A stretch of DNA of 64,000 bases from Deinococcus aquiradiocola (GCF_014646915.1 NZ_BMOE01000004.1:1-64000), one strand, 5' to 3'. Counted from the first letter of the stretch, positions 16,298-32,863 are shown. Notes: a model not told the origin generated them from the letters alone. A program made the numbers and translations.

Positions 16298-16970
16298 ACA
16301 CAGCCAAAAGTCGCTGCCGGATGGCAGTTTGCATCTGCACACGTCCATCGCAAAACTGACCGCGACAGATCCCAGGTGGCCTGTTCATTGAGAATCCAGT
16401 TCTGCATCGCTGACAATCATCACCTGCAGTATCCGGCCCGGTGCTCTGGTTTTAAGCTGGTGCAGGGTGGCGATGTGGAGGCTACAACTCCGCTGGCTGC
16501 AGTCTATGCCTCAGTTCAGCTCGTTGCCCCTGCCATTCCGCCTCGTCCAGCGGTCCTTTCGGCTCCGCCGCCGCTGTAGACCTGTCAATCGGGCACGCCT
16601 CACGGGGCAGGATAAGGTTCAGGTTGGTCGTCAGCCAAGCGAGCCGTTCAGCGGAGTCTCCAGAATGGGACGCGAGAGGCGCGATTGCATAAGCTGAAGG
16701 CAAGTTATGCACTACGCTGTAAGTGGCAAACTATCTTGATTTTCTCGGCCGTTATGCATCTTTGCCAGTGCTCTCTCGACGCCGTGTTCATCAGGGGCAG
16801 CTGGCAAACTAGATTGACGTCCTACAGAAGGCATAAGCCTTCCAGGTCGTACCAGTCCGTAGGGGGATGCCACGCGCATCCCCTTTCTCATCGCCCGGTA
16901 CCGACCGGGTGGGGCCAGAGGATTTCTCTCCATCCTATTCGTATGCCGGGCCGTTCGTGTCTGCCGGGTC
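16298..16970. other. Non-coding stretch expected to hold the right end of the element
   Basis: No credible gene is seen in 673 bp. It contains two copies of TGGCAAACTAnnTTGA (from 16724 and from 16802), an inverted TTTGCCA at 16761, and TGCATAA/TTATGCA words at 16686, 16704 and 16752. The left-end motif GGTGGCCCGA is not repeated here in inverted orientation, so the right boundary is either diverged, deleted or not recognised by eye. Base composition shifts to the GC-rich chromosomal type after this stretch. Confidence 0.4.
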
Positions 16971-17097
16971 ATACGGTTTTGATCCGATTCCAGGGATGCC
17001 GGAAGCAGCACCGACATCCCTTCCATCTCCTCCAAACCGTATTTATCTGCACTCGCTTCGCTCGGCTGAACTCTACAAGTTCAGCTCAAAACCGTAT
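16971..17097 (-). repeat. Dispersed repeat copy 1 (short form)
   Basis: Bounded by a perfect 12-bp inverted repeat, ATACGGTTTTGA (16971) and TCAAAACCGTAT (17086). It contains an 8-bp-stem hairpin at 17065-17085 and the block GGAGGAGATGGAAG on the minus strand. It lacks the central section of the other copies. It ends on the stop codon of the minus-strand gene 17097-17516. Confidence 0.75.
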
Positions 17098-17516
17098 CAG
17101 TTGATGTCGGTGCGGGTGAGGGGTTTGCCTTCCTGTTCGGCGGTGAGGTCGCGCAGGATGTGGCGGGCGAGGGCGGTGAGGGCGTCTTCGGCGATGTCGT
17201 GGAGGGTGAAGGTGCCGTGCGGGCCGTACTGGCCTGTGAAGGTGCCGTCGCCTCGGCGGACGCGGATGTACAGTTCGAGGAGGCCGAGGCGGTACCACGC
17301 GGCGTGCCAGCCGCCGAGGGGTGGGGGGCGGAGGCGGTTGTCGGGGTCTTCGGTGTGTTCGAGGGAGACGTTGTTGACGGGGAGGCCCGGGCCGTTGGCG
17401 TTGCGGAACGCGTGGTACAGGGCGTTGAGGAGTGCTTCGCAGGCGCGCGCTTCGGCCTGCCGGGCGCTCAGGGTGGTTTTCAGGGCGCGTTGCAGGGCGT
17501 CGAAGTCGCTGGACAC
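17097..17516 (-). CDS. Hypothetical protein
   Basis: A 139-residue protein not recognised. It has a helical N-terminal half and a segment WYRLGLLELYIRVRRGDGTFTGQYGPHGTFTL that looks like beta-strands. The start is GTG at 17516, preceded by a TACTAAT-like box about seven bases upstream, which suggests a leaderless message. Codon use is chromosomal (GC-rich third positions), unlike the transposon genes. It is the first gene to the right of the mobile region and is followed in cis by dispersed-repeat copy 1, which overlaps its stop codon. Confidence 0.65.
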   Translation of the reverse strand: MSSDFDALQRALKTTLSARQAEARACEALLNALYHAFRNANGPGLPVNNVSLEHTEDPDNRLRPPPLGGWHAAWYRLGLLELYIRVRRGDGTFTGQYGPHGTFTLHDIAEDALTALARHILRDLTAEQEGKPLTRTDIN

Positions 17517-17558
17517 GGGTTGATTAGTACCACGCCGGGCGTGGTATGGCGGGGGGCG

Positions 17559-20723
<3,165 letters not shown>

Positions 20724-20909
20724 AGCCCGGATTGTACAGGGTGGGCCGGGCCGGTCATTGCGCGGACCGTGACGGTTTTCTTGAGGCAGCCGGGCGGGGT
20801 GCACGGTGGGCGGCGCAGGCACCCTGCCGCGCCACACTTCGCCATGAGTGAAAAACTCCACACGCCCTTCACTGGCGCACAACATGAAGAATGTTAGAAT
20901 GAACGCATT

Positions 20910-21596
20910 GTGCCGCCCACTCCAACCAAACTGGCCCCCAGCATCCTCGCCTCCGACTTCACCCGGCTGGGCCGCGAGATCGAAGCGGTCCGCACGGCGG
21001 AGTACCTGCACGTCGACGTGATGGACGGTCTGTTCGTGCCGAACATCAGCTTCGGGTTCCCCGTTCTGGAGGCCGCCCGCCGCACCCGCGACGCGCTCGG
21101 CTCGGCGCAGGTCCTCGACGTGCACCTGATGATCCAGTCGCCGGAACGCTACCTGCAGGCCTTCGCGGACGCGGGCGCCGACAGCATCACCGTGCACGTG
21201 GAATCCACCGCGCACGTGCACCGCTGCGTACAGACCATCCGCGAACTCGGAAAACGGGCGGGCGTCGTCCTGAACCCCGGCACGCCGCTCGAAGCGGTGC
21301 GTCCCGTGCTGGACAGCGTGGACCTCGTGCTCGTGATGAGCGTCAACCCCGGCTTCGGCGGGCAGTCGTTCCTGCCGCAGACGTACGGGCGCGTGCAGGC
21401 CCTGCGCGCCCTGCTGGACGAGCTGGGCAGCAGGGCCGAACTGCAGGTGGACGGCGGCGTGACGGCCAGCAACGCCCGCGCGCTCGCGGACGCGGGCGCG
21501 AGTGTCCTCGTGGCCGGGTCGAGCGTGTACGGCGCGGACGGCGCCGAGGCGGGCCTGGAGCGCCTGCGCGCGGCGCTCGCGGGCGGCACGCGGTGA
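20910..21596 (+). CDS. rpe: Ribulose-phosphate 3-epimerase
   Basis: A 228-residue TIM-barrel enzyme of the pentose phosphate pathway, interconverting ribulose-5-phosphate and xylulose-5-phosphate. Signatures are [14 protein letters not shown] at the N-terminus, HVDVMDG, VHLMI, the [12 protein letters not shown] loop and LQVDGGV. The GTG start follows TAGAAT (20895-20900) by nine bases, a near-leaderless arrangement. It is divergent from mfd and overlaps comB by four bases. Confidence 0.95.
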   Translation: MPPTPTKLAPSILASDFTRLGREIEAVRTAEYLHVDVMDGLFVPNISFGFPVLEAARRTRDALGSAQVLDVHLMIQSPERYLQAFADAGADSITVHVESTAHVHRCVQTIRELGKRAGVVLNPGTPLEAVRPVLDSVDLVLVMSVNPGFGGQSFLPQTYGRVQALRALLDELGSRAELQVDGGVTASNARALADAGASVLVAGSSVYGADGAEAGLERLRAALAGGTR

Positions 21597-22339
21597 AGTT
21601 ACGGGTGGACCTGCTGCCGCACGGCGGGTACCTCGACACGGTGCTGGTGGTGGACATCCTGCGCGCCACCACGACCGCCGTCGCGTACCTGGAGCGCGGC
21701 GCGGCGGCCCTGCTGCTCACCAGCAGCCCGGAGGCCGCGCTGGCCCTGCGGGACGTGACCGGCCCGGACGGCGAGATGACGCGCAACGAACGCTACCTGC
21801 TGGGCGGCGAGCGCGGCGGCCTGCCCATGCCGGGCTTCGACTTCGGGAACAGTCCGGTGGAGGCGTCCGGGCAGAACTTCACGGGCCGCGAGGTCGTCAT
21901 GAACACCACCAACGGGACAGGCGCGGCACACGTCGCGGCGCAGAGCGGCAAGCACGTGCTGCTCGCCTCACTGGTGAACGCACACGCGGCCGCGAGGCGC
22001 GCGCGGGCGATGGCGGTCGAGGAGATCGCCATCGTGTGCTCCGGCACGGACGAGCGCGTGAGCCTGGAGGACGTGTACGCGGCGGGCGTGCTGGCCGAGT
22101 ACCTGCTCGCGATGGGTGAGTTCACGGTGGACGACGGGGCACGCATCGCGCTCACCATCCGCCGCAACCTCGGGAACCCGCTGGAGGCCCTGTCGAGCAG
22201 CGGGCACGGCGTGCACCTGGAGCGCCTGGGGCTGGGCGCGGACGTGCGCTGGGCGGCCCGCATCTCGGAGAGTACGGTGGTGCCGACGCTGGACCGTTCG
22301 GTGGACGTGCCGGGCGCGCTGCGCTTCACGGGCAGCTGA
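21593..22339 (+). CDS. comB: ComB-family 2-phosphosulfolactate phosphatase-like protein
   Basis: A 248-residue protein of the ComB family, first known from coenzyme M synthesis in methanogens. It shows [20 protein letters not shown] at the N-terminus and [14 protein letters not shown] in the middle. Many bacteria without coenzyme M carry this family, so the substrate here is uncertain. The GTG start overlaps the rpe stop (GTGA), so the two genes are co-expressed. A strong terminator follows at 22352-22390. Confidence 0.8.
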   Translation: MKLRVDLLPHGGYLDTVLVVDILRATTTAVAYLERGAAALLLTSSPEAALALRDVTGPDGEMTRNERYLLGGERGGLPMPGFDFGNSPVEASGQNFTGREVVMNTTNGTGAAHVAAQSGKHVLLASLVNAHAAARRARAMAVEEIAIVCSGTDERVSLEDVYAAGVLAEYLLAMGEFTVDDGARIALTIRRNLGNPLEALSSSGHGVHLERLGLGADVRWAARISESTVVPTLDRSVDVPGALRFTGS

Positions 22340-22351
22340 CCCCACGACTCA

Positions 22352-22398
22352 GGCGCCCCGCCCCACCCATCATCGGGCACGGCGGGGCGCTGTTCGTT
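22352..22398 (+). terminator. Terminator after comB
   Basis: A perfect 10-bp stem, GCGCCCCGCC at 22353-22362 with GGCGGGGCGC at 22381-22390, is followed by TGTTCGTT. It lies 13 bp after the comB stop. Confidence 0.7.
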
Positions 22399-22459
22399 GC
22401 CTGCGGCCCGGCTGACGGGGGCCTCACCTTCCAGTTGCTCTGTCCCTGTCCGGCCTGGG

Positions 22460-22551
22460 TGCGAAACAAAAAGCGAGTGCGCGGCGGGGGGAGCCACGCA
22501 CTCTGGAGGGAAGGTGAGGGCGGGGGGGGCCGCCTCTCGAACCACATTGTA
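22460..22551 (-). ncRNA. Candidate small RNA on the minus strand between comB and nth
   Basis: On the minus strand a TACAAT box (22551-22546) is followed by about 80 bases with no open frame. The segment ends in a 7-bp stem, GAGTGCG/CGCACTC (22475-22481 with 22497-22503), and a T-rich tail (complement of AAACAAAAAGC at 22464-22474). The upstream single-stranded part is C-rich and contains CACCTTCCCTCC, which could pair with ribosome-binding sites. The -35 match is poor. The call rests on the promoter box plus terminator only. Confidence 0.4.
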
Positions 22552-22677
22552 CGACGAAAACCCTACAGGTATCTGACACGCACATGAAGGGACGTGAGCG
22601 TCCGGCCTCCCCAGTCACACCCACCGGCCCACCTCCGCTCACACGGGGAGGCCGCCCGGATGCTCTAGGCTGCAGCC

Positions 22678-23463
22678 GTGCCCACCCAGCGCCGAACGCC
22701 CGCCCGCCCGGCCCCCGCCGGGGCAACCGCACCAGAAGCCGCCACCGCGCGACCAGCCGCAGCGAAGGCCGCCGCACCCGCCAGGAGTCAGGCGGGCAAG
22801 GCCGCTCCTGCGCGGCCCCCGCTGAAGCTGCGTCGCCGCGCGGCCGACATTCTCGCGGCGCTGGAGGACGCGTACCCGGACGCGCGCACCGAACTGGAGT
22901 TCAGCACGCCCTTCGAACTGCTCGTCGCGACGGTATTGAGCGCGCAGGCGACGGACGTGAGCGTGAACGCCGCGACGCCCGCCCTGTTCCGCGCGTACCC
23001 GGACGCGCTCGCCCTGAGCCGCGCCACCCCGGAGGACGTGGAAGGGTACATCCGCACCATCGGACTGTACCGCGGCAAGGCCCGGAACCTCGTGGCGCTC
23101 GCCGGACTGCTGATTGAGCGGCACGCGGGCGAAGTCCCGAACGATTTCGGCGCGGTGGTGGCGCTGCCCGGCGCGGGACGCAAGACAGCGAACGTCGTGC
23201 TGAGCAACGCGTACGGCTACCCGGCCATCGCGGTGGACACGCACGTCGGGCGGCTCGCGCGGCGAATGGGCCTGAGCGCCCACACCAACCCCGACCGGGT
23301 GGAAGTGGACCTGCAGGCGCTCTTCCCGCGCGAACGCTGGGTGTTCCTGCACCACGCCCTGATCCTGCACGGGCGGCGCGTGTGCAACGCCCGGAGGCCG
23401 CTGTGCAGCGCCTGCACGCTGTCGCACCTGTGCCCGAAACTGGAAGTGGTGAACAGCGCCTGA
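22678..23463 (+). CDS. nth: Endonuclease III
   Basis: A 261-residue bifunctional glycosylase/AP lyase for oxidised pyrimidines. It has the hairpin LPGAGRKTANVVL with lysine K169, catalytic D187 in VDTH, and the [4Fe-4S] cysteines C236, C243, C246 and C252. About 50 N-terminal residues are Ala/Pro/Arg-rich and probably disordered. The GTG start lies six bases after TAGGCT. It gives an in-window reference for the glycosylase domain fused to the methyltransferase at 7498. Confidence 0.93.
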   Translation: MPTQRRTPARPAPAGATAPEAATARPAAAKAAAPARSQAGKAAPARPPLKLRRRAADILAALEDAYPDARTELEFSTPFELLVATVLSAQATDVSVNAATPALFRAYPDALALSRATPEDVEGYIRTIGLYRGKARNLVALAGLLIERHAGEVPNDFGAVVALPGAGRKTANVVLSNAYGYPAIAVDTHVGRLARRMGLSAHTNPDRVEVDLQALFPRERWVFLHHALILHGRRVCNARRPLCSACTLSHLCPKLEVVNSA

Positions 23464-23499
23464 AGCGGGCGCGTGTCATTCCGGGTTAGAGTGGGGACG

Positions 23500-24216
23500 A
23501 TGAATGAGAGCGGACAGCTGGAACGCCTGTATCAGGTGCAGCAGCTCGACCTGGAACTCGACCTCCTGACCACTCAGGAAGCCGACATCTCGGTGGAGCT
23601 GAAAGACGCGCGGGCGCAGCAGGAGCGCATCAACAACGACCTTGAGGATGCAGAGATCGCGCTGGAGGGCGTGGAGAAGCAGGCGCGGCGGCTGGAACTG
23701 GATCTGGCCACCACGCAGGAGCAGATCGGGCGGAACAAGGCCGAGCAGGACAAGAACGCCACGAACGCCAAGATGCAGTCCCAGTACGAGAACGTGATCC
23801 AGCAGCTCGGGGAGCGCGTCGCGGACTACGAGGAGAGCCTCGCGCCGCTATACGAGCGTCAGACGGCGCTCAGCGCGCGGTCCACCGAACTGCGGGCCGA
23901 GCACCGCACGCTGCGCCCCCAGCTGGCCGCGCTGGAGGACGCCGACGAGGCGCGCGTGCAGGCGCTCCGCGAGACGGGCCAGGAGCGCCGCGAGCGCCGC
24001 GCGGCGATGGTGTCGGAGATCGAGGGGCGACTCGTGAAGGAGTACGAACTGATCCGCCGCTCCAAGAAGGGTCTGGGCATCGTGCCGTTCGAGGGCGGGC
24101 GCTGCAAGGGCTGCAACGTGCAGCTCCCCACGAACGTGCAGCAGCGGGCCGCGCTGGGCAAACTCCCGGCCGTGAAGTGCCCGAGCTGCGGCCGGTTCCT
24201 GATCAAACTGAACTGA
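23500..24216 (+). CDS. Coiled-coil protein with C-terminal C4 zinc ribbon
   Basis: A 238-residue protein. Residues 10-170 are a long charged coiled coil, and the C-terminus has CKGC...CPSC, a C4 zinc ribbon of the type grouped as PF02591. Members are widespread in bacteria without an agreed function; a nucleic-acid or chaperone-like role has been suggested from structure. The ATG at 23500 follows TTAGAGT by eight bases, favouring it over the GTG at 23473. Confidence 0.8.
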   Translation: MNESGQLERLYQVQQLDLELDLLTTQEADISVELKDARAQQERINNDLEDAEIALEGVEKQARRLELDLATTQEQIGRNKAEQDKNATNAKMQSQYENVIQQLGERVADYEESLAPLYERQTALSARSTELRAEHRTLRPQLAALEDADEARVQALRETGQERRERRAAMVSEIEGRLVKEYELIRRSKKGLGIVPFEGGRCKGCNVQLPTNVQQRAALGKLPAVKCPSCGRFLIKLN

Positions 24217-24336
24217 CACGGATTCCGGGAGTGGGCAGACGTCCGTTCCGCGCGGAACGGGGCGTCAGAACAATGACGTGCGGCCGTCCTGAGGATGGAC
24301 TTACGGCACCCGTGTGAGGCACGCCGCCCTGGGTCC

Positions 24337-24547
24337 ATACGGTTTTGATCCGAGTTCAGGACGACGGAAACAGCGCCGTCATCCCTTCTTGGGCAGAGCC
24401 GCGCCCATGACTGGCACAGCTCCGCAGAAGAGTACGCTTGCCCGCTTCCATCTCCTCCAAACCGTACGTGATTGGTGCTCGCGGCCGGACGGCGGCTTCG
24501 CGTTCCGCTCAGCTGAACTCCAGGAGTTCAGCTCTATTTGGGATCAG
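24337..24547 (-). repeat. Dispersed repeat copy 2 (full length)
   Basis: Runs from ATACGGTTTTGATCC to GGGATCAG. It has a 10-bp-stem hairpin at 24511-24533 (AGCTGAACTC with GAGTTCAGCT) and a second stem TGGGC/GCCCA near 24392-24410. The minus-strand end covers the last codons and stop of the tyrosine phosphatase gene (stop at 24534). With flanking DNA it fills the 317-bp gap after the zinc-ribbon gene, where no gene is seen. Confidence 0.75.
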
Positions 24548-25244
24548 ACGTCATGAGCCGGGCAGCGAGATGGTGCTGCTCGGCTCTGCTCATGCCGAAC
24601 GCTTCCAGGTAAGCAGGGAGGCCACCCCACCGGGCGTTCAGGTGGTCCAGCGCGGCCAGGATGTCTTCGGGGCGGCTGATCAGGAACTTCGCCAGTTCGG
24701 CCCTCTTTTCGGGGGTCGGCTGGCGTTGCAGTTGGGCCGTAAAGAACGCTTCCAGGTGGCGGTCGGTCTCGGCGTAGTCGGCGGCGATCTGCTCGCGGGG
24801 CTGTCCGCACAGGTCGTGGGCCATGGCGGCCACCAGTCCGGTGCGGTCCTTGCCCGCGTGGCAGTGAATGAGCAGCGGTCCGGGGGGTGCGTCGTGCATG
24901 GCGCCGAAGATGGCTGCCAGCTGGTTGCCTGCACGGTCAAGGTGGGCGCGGTAGTGGTCGGCGTTGCTGCGGGCGTCGGCGCTGGCCTGGTTCAGGGCGC
25001 GGTCGCGGAACGGCAGGAGGGGCAGGTTCAGGTATTCCGGCCGTCCCGCGAACGGGGCGGGGTCGGTGTGTCTCTCGGCGCGGGTTCGCAGGTCGATGAT
25101 CCGCGAGATGCCTGCGGCGAGCAGCTCGGCCCGGCCATGAGCGGTCAGGAAGGACAGGTCGGCGCTGCGGATCAGGCTGGGCAGGGCGTGGCGGGCGTTA
25201 AGTGCGCCCTGCCAGGTGATAGGCCAGGAGGTGGGGTCGGGCAT
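24534..25244 (-). CDS. Protein tyrosine/serine phosphatase family protein
   Basis: A 236-residue phosphatase. The P-loop is HC128HAGKDR134TG, the CX5R signature with the KDRTG form found in bacterial tyrosine/serine phosphatases (and related phosphoinositide phosphatases). An upstream ISRIIDLRTRAE segment is typical of the family. The substrate is unknown. The last codons and stop lie inside dispersed-repeat copy 2, so the present C-terminus may have been set by the repeat. Confidence 0.85.
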   Translation of the reverse strand: MPDPTSWPITWQGALNARHALPSLIRSADLSFLTAHGRAELLAAGISRIIDLRTRAERHTDPAPFAGRPEYLNLPLLPFRDRALNQASADARSNADHYRAHLDRAGNQLAAIFGAMHDAPPGPLLIHCHAGKDRTGLVAAMAHDLCGQPREQIAADYAETDRHLEAFFTAQLQRQPTPEKRAELAKFLISRPEDILAALDHLNARWGGLPAYLEAFGMSRAEQHHLAARLMTSDPK

Positions 25245-25368
25245 GGCCCAGTGTGGCGGGTGTGGGCGGGCGTGTCACGCTGGACGGTGCCAGTTTTTCG
25301 GCGTGGGGCGCGCTAAAATGGGAAGCGTGAGGGGGCTGGCTGCCGGATGGCCGAAGCGGTCCGGTCTA

Positions 25369-25396
25369 TTACGCCCCTGACAGAATATGCTATACT
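25369..25396 (+). promoter_or_regulatory. gyrA promoter with radiation/desiccation-response-like motif
   Basis: TATACT at 25391-25396 is a strong -10 box. The 17 bases at 25369-25385 agree at 12 positions with the Deinococcus RDRM palindrome (TTATGTCATTGACATAA, recalled from Makarova et al. 2007). gyrA is a known member of that DdrO-controlled regulon in other Deinococcus. The motif lies between the -35 and -10 regions, where a repressor would block polymerase. Confidence 0.6.
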
Positions 25397-25506
25397 CAGG
25401 CATTGCCCGCCGGGCTTCCCGGTTGGCCACATGAGTTGTGTTTTAGCTGGACCGCACCCCACAGCGGCCCCAACCGGGCCTGCCGCCGGACTGCACTGGA
25501 GTCATC

Positions 25507-27936
<2,430 letters not shown>

Positions 27937-27962
27937 CCGTCCGGGCCACCCGCCCGGAACGC

Positions 27963-27996
27963 CGCGCCGGTCCCCAGTGGGGGCCGGCGTTTCCCT
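27963..27996 (+). terminator. Terminator after gyrA
   Basis: CGCCGGTCCCC and GGGGGCCGGCG (27965-27989) form a GC-rich hairpin followed by TTTCCCTTG. Confidence 0.7.
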
Positions 27997-28036
27997 TGTG
28001 CCGGGGTACGATGGGCACGACAGGCGGAGGTGAGGG

Positions 28037-28621
28037 ATGTCCGGAACGGACCGGTCGGCTCACGCAGCGCAGGACGAAGCACCGGGCACGCCGGGCGGGC
28101 CGCGCGTGGCGGGGGTGAGCGTGCTCGTGACCGGCATGTCCGGCACCGGGAAGTCCACGGTCCTGCGCCTCCTCGCGCGGCGCGGTCACCGGGTGGTGGA
28201 TACCGACGACGACGGCTGGTGCACGTGGGTGACGCACCCCGGCGGGGAACGTGAGGAGGTGTGGCGCGAGGACCGCGTGCGCGCCCTGCTGGACGGCCAC
28301 ACGGACGGCCTGCTGTTCGTGGGCGGGTGCCGCTCCAACCAGGGTCGCCTGCGGGACGCATTCGCGGCGGTGGTGCTGCTGAGCGCCCCGGAGGACGTGA
28401 TGCTGGCCCGCGTCGCGGAACGGTCCGGGAATCCCTTCGGGAAGAGCGAGGAGGACCGGGCGCGGATCCGGGCGGACCTGCGTGACGTGCAGCCGCTGCT
28501 GCGGCGCGCCGCGACGCTGGAGGTCGTGACGACGTGCGGCGAGGAGGAGGTCGCGGACCGGGTGGAGGCGGCGGGCCTCGCGCGGCTCGTCCGGGCGGCC
28601 GGACCGGGCGGCCACCCGTGA
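28037..28621 (+). CDS. P-loop nucleoside/shikimate kinase-like protein
   Basis: A 194-residue AAA/kinase-fold protein with Walker A GMSGTGKST near residue 33 and a small substrate/LID-like region (RSGNPFGKSEEDRARI). It resembles stand-alone adenylate- or shikimate-kinase-like ATPases found as single genes, and the substrate cannot be told. The ATG has GGAGG seven bases upstream. It ends just before the glnS promoter. Confidence 0.7.
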   Translation: MSGTDRSAHAAQDEAPGTPGGPRVAGVSVLVTGMSGTGKSTVLRLLARRGHRVVDTDDDGWCTWVTHPGGEREEVWREDRVRALLDGHTDGLLFVGGCRSNQGRLRDAFAAVVLLSAPEDVMLARVAERSGNPFGKSEEDRARIRADLRDVQPLLRRAATLEVVTTCGEEEVADRVEAAGLARLVRAAGPGGHP

Positions 28622-28672
28622 ATGGAGTGCGGGGCTGCCCGCGCGGCGTGCTTGGCGCTAGAGTGGGCGGCA

Positions 28673-31099
<2,427 letters not shown>

Positions 31100-31110
31100 C
31101 CCGACCAGAG

Positions 31111-31154
31111 GGGGGCGGCCCGGCACGGTGGACGTGCGGGCCGCCCCTCCCCCG
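31111..31154. terminator. Bidirectional terminator between glnS and the PIG-L gene
   Basis: GGGCGGCCCG at 31113-31122 pairs with CGGGCCGCCC at 31137-31146; the genes on either side converge. Confidence 0.65.
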
Positions 31155-31187
31155 TTGGCGTGACGGACGCAGGACCGGTTCGCGGGG

Positions 31188-32198
31188 TCAGCGGGGTGGG
31201 GGGAGGGTGGTGTCGGTCAGCGGTCCTCTGGGGAGGGGGGTGGTGCTGAACAGTTCGTTGCGGCGCTCGAAGGCCTCCATGAAGCGGCCGAGCAGGGCGG
31301 TCTGCGTGCGGTACAGGTTCACGGCGCGGCCCTTGGCGAGCACCTCGTCCGGCGTGAGGTCCTGGCGCGTCCAGGCGAGGTTCGGGGCGCGGCTGGGCAG
31401 GGTGAGCGGTTCGGTGCGGTGCAGGCCTTTCGGGAGGGGCCATTCCAGGCCGCCGTGCACCACCCAGTAGCGCAGCCGGGAGGTCTGGCCGCGCGCGGCC
31501 ATGAGGCGCAGGGCCATGAAGCCGGTGGTGCGGTGGTCGGGGTGGGCGTCCTGCGGGGCGGGCACGAGGACGAGGTCGGGGTGGACGCGGTCGAGCAGGG
31601 TGCCGAGGTCGCGTTCGAGGTTCTGGCCGGTGTAGGCGCTGCCGGGGCTCTGCGTGCCGGGGTACGTGACGGCGCTCAGGCCGGTGGTGGGAGAACGGTA
31701 GGGGGAGGCGTAGTTTTCGAGGAAGAGGTGCAGCAGGCTGCCGTCGGGGTACCCGAGGAAGCTGAGGTGCGTGGCGGGCACGCCGAGGGACGCGGTCGCG
31801 GCGCGCGCTTCGTCCATGCGGCGCAGCGCGAGGCGCTGGAAGGCGCGGGCGGTGGGGCGCAGCTGCCTTCCTTCCAGGGCCGCGTCGAACTCGAAGCCGT
31901 CGCCGCTCGTCATGAAGGCCACGTACACTTCGGCGTGCGCGGCGTGGGCCTTCTGGATCAGGCCGCCGCAGCAGAGGGTCTCGTCGTCCGGGTGCGGGGA
32001 GAGGATCAGGATCTTCTGCCCTTCGTAGAGGGGGGTGGTGGCGGGGAGGCGGGCGACGCGGGCGGCCGCGTTCGGCTGCGTGATGCGCGTGAAGGGCGTC
32101 ACGTTGATCCACAGAGCGAGGATGGCGGCCACGAGGAGCAGCGGGGCCAGCCAGCGCCGCCGGGAGCGTGCGGCGGGACGCCGGGCGAAGCCCTTCAA
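31188..32198 (-). CDS. PIG-L family deacetylase, membrane-anchored
   Basis: A 336-residue LmbE/PIG-L zinc deacetylase. The metal motif SPHPDDETLCCGG lies near residue 60 and the second histidine motif DAHPDHRTTG follows. Residues 15-32 form one hydrophobic segment after an Arg-rich start, so the enzyme is probably anchored with its domain outside. The likely start is TTG at 32198, overlapping the mqnB stop (TTGA) with GGAG upstream; the longer open frame upstream is only the shadow of mqnB. The natural substrate, probably an N-acetylated sugar, is unknown. Confidence 0.8.
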   Translation of the reverse strand: MKGFARRPAARSRRRWLAPLLLVAAILALWINVTPFTRITQPNAAARVARLPATTPLYEGQKILILSPHPDDETLCCGGLIQKAHAAHAEVYVAFMTSGDGFEFDAALEGRQLRPTARAFQRLALRRMDEARAATASLGVPATHLSFLGYPDGSLLHLFLENYASPYRSPTTGLSAVTYPGTQSPGSAYTGQNLERDLGTLLDRVHPDLVLVPAPQDAHPDHRTTGFMALRLMAARGQTSRLRYWVVHGGLEWPLPKGLHRTEPLTLPSRAPNLAWTRQDLTPDEVLAKGRAVNLYRTQTALLGRFMEAFERRNELFSTTPLPRGPLTDTTLPPPR

Positions 32199-32863
32199 AC
32201 GCCCGTCTCCAGAGGGGCGGGCTGCAGGAGGGCACGCAGGGCCGCGTGCAGGACGTGCAGGGCCGGACCGATCTGCCACGCGGCGCGGTCGCGCGGGCCG
32301 ACCATGTTGGACACGCCGCGCACCTCGGTGCAGGGCACGCCGCTCAGGTGGGCGGCATGCGCGACGCCCGCGCCCTCCATGCCTTCCATCAGCGCGCCCT
32401 GCACGCGGCCCTGCAGCTCGCTCGCCTGCGCCTCGCTGCCGGTCACGCCGCTCATGGTGACGAACGGTCCGCACGGCACGCCGAGCCGCGCGGCGAAGGC
32501 GGGTGCGCCCTCCCAGGCGGCGAAGCGTCCCGCCTGCACCGGCGTGCCGGGTGCTTCCAGGGCGGGCAGGACGCTGAGGCCCAGGTCGGAGAGCGGCAGG
32601 AACGCGCGGTCGTCCCAGGCGCCCAGGTCGCCGTACAGCATCTCGTTCGCGACGGCCACGCCGCCCACCGCGAGGCCCGTGCCGGGGAATGCGCCGCCGA
32701 TCCCGGCGCTGATCACGAGGTCCGGGGTCGGCCCGGCCAGCAGGGCGGCCTGCGTGGCGAGGGCCGCCGCGACCGGGCCGACGCCGCTCACCACGGTCCT
32801 CGCGGGGAGGTCCGTCAGGCGTGCGGCTTCGGCGGGCGTGGCGACCACGATCAGGACGTTCAT
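32195..32863 (-). CDS. mqnB: Futalosine hydrolase
   Basis: A 222-residue nucleoside-phosphorylase-fold enzyme that releases hypoxanthine from futalosine in the alternative menaquinone pathway. It shows ISAGIGGAFPGTGL, the active-site segment MEGMEGAGVAHAA, and EVRGVSNMVGPRDRAAW, typical of MqnB rather than MTA/SAH nucleosidase. The ATG at 32863 follows CATACT by six bases. Deinococcus makes menaquinone by the futalosine route, which supports the call. It overlaps the PIG-L gene. Confidence 0.88.
   Translation of the reverse strand: MNVLIVVATPAEAARLTDLPARTVVSGVGPVAAALATQAALLAGPTPDLVISAGIGGAFPGTGLAVGGVAVANEMLYGDLGAWDDRAFLPLSDLGLSVLPALEAPGTPVQAGRFAAWEGAPAFAARLGVPCGPFVTMSGVTGSEAQASELQGRVQGALMEGMEGAGVAHAAHLSGVPCTEVRGVSNMVGPRDRAAWQIGPALHVLHAALRALLQPAPLETGV

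Noticed and set aside
16712..17035. Minus-strand frame beginning at GGAGGAGATGGAAG in repeat copy 1, and similar frames in other copies
   Set aside because: The strong ribosome-site-like block is repeated, but the frames differ in length and sequence after it and are not maintained, so they are not called genes.
20724..21221. N-terminal extension of Mfd beyond GTG 20723
   Set aside because: It runs antisense through rpe, has no Mfd similarity, and the TACAAT box directly before 20723 marks the start.
25327..25380. Short 17-codon leader peptide after a TAAAAT box upstream of gyrA
   Set aside because: Possible leaderless start, but too short to support and overlaps the RDRM-like motif; more likely just a second promoter box.
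32199..32474. Longer start for the PIG-L deacetylase
   Set aside because: The extension overlaps mqnB coding sequence in another frame and is Arg/Pro shadow; TTG 32198 with GGAG fits better.
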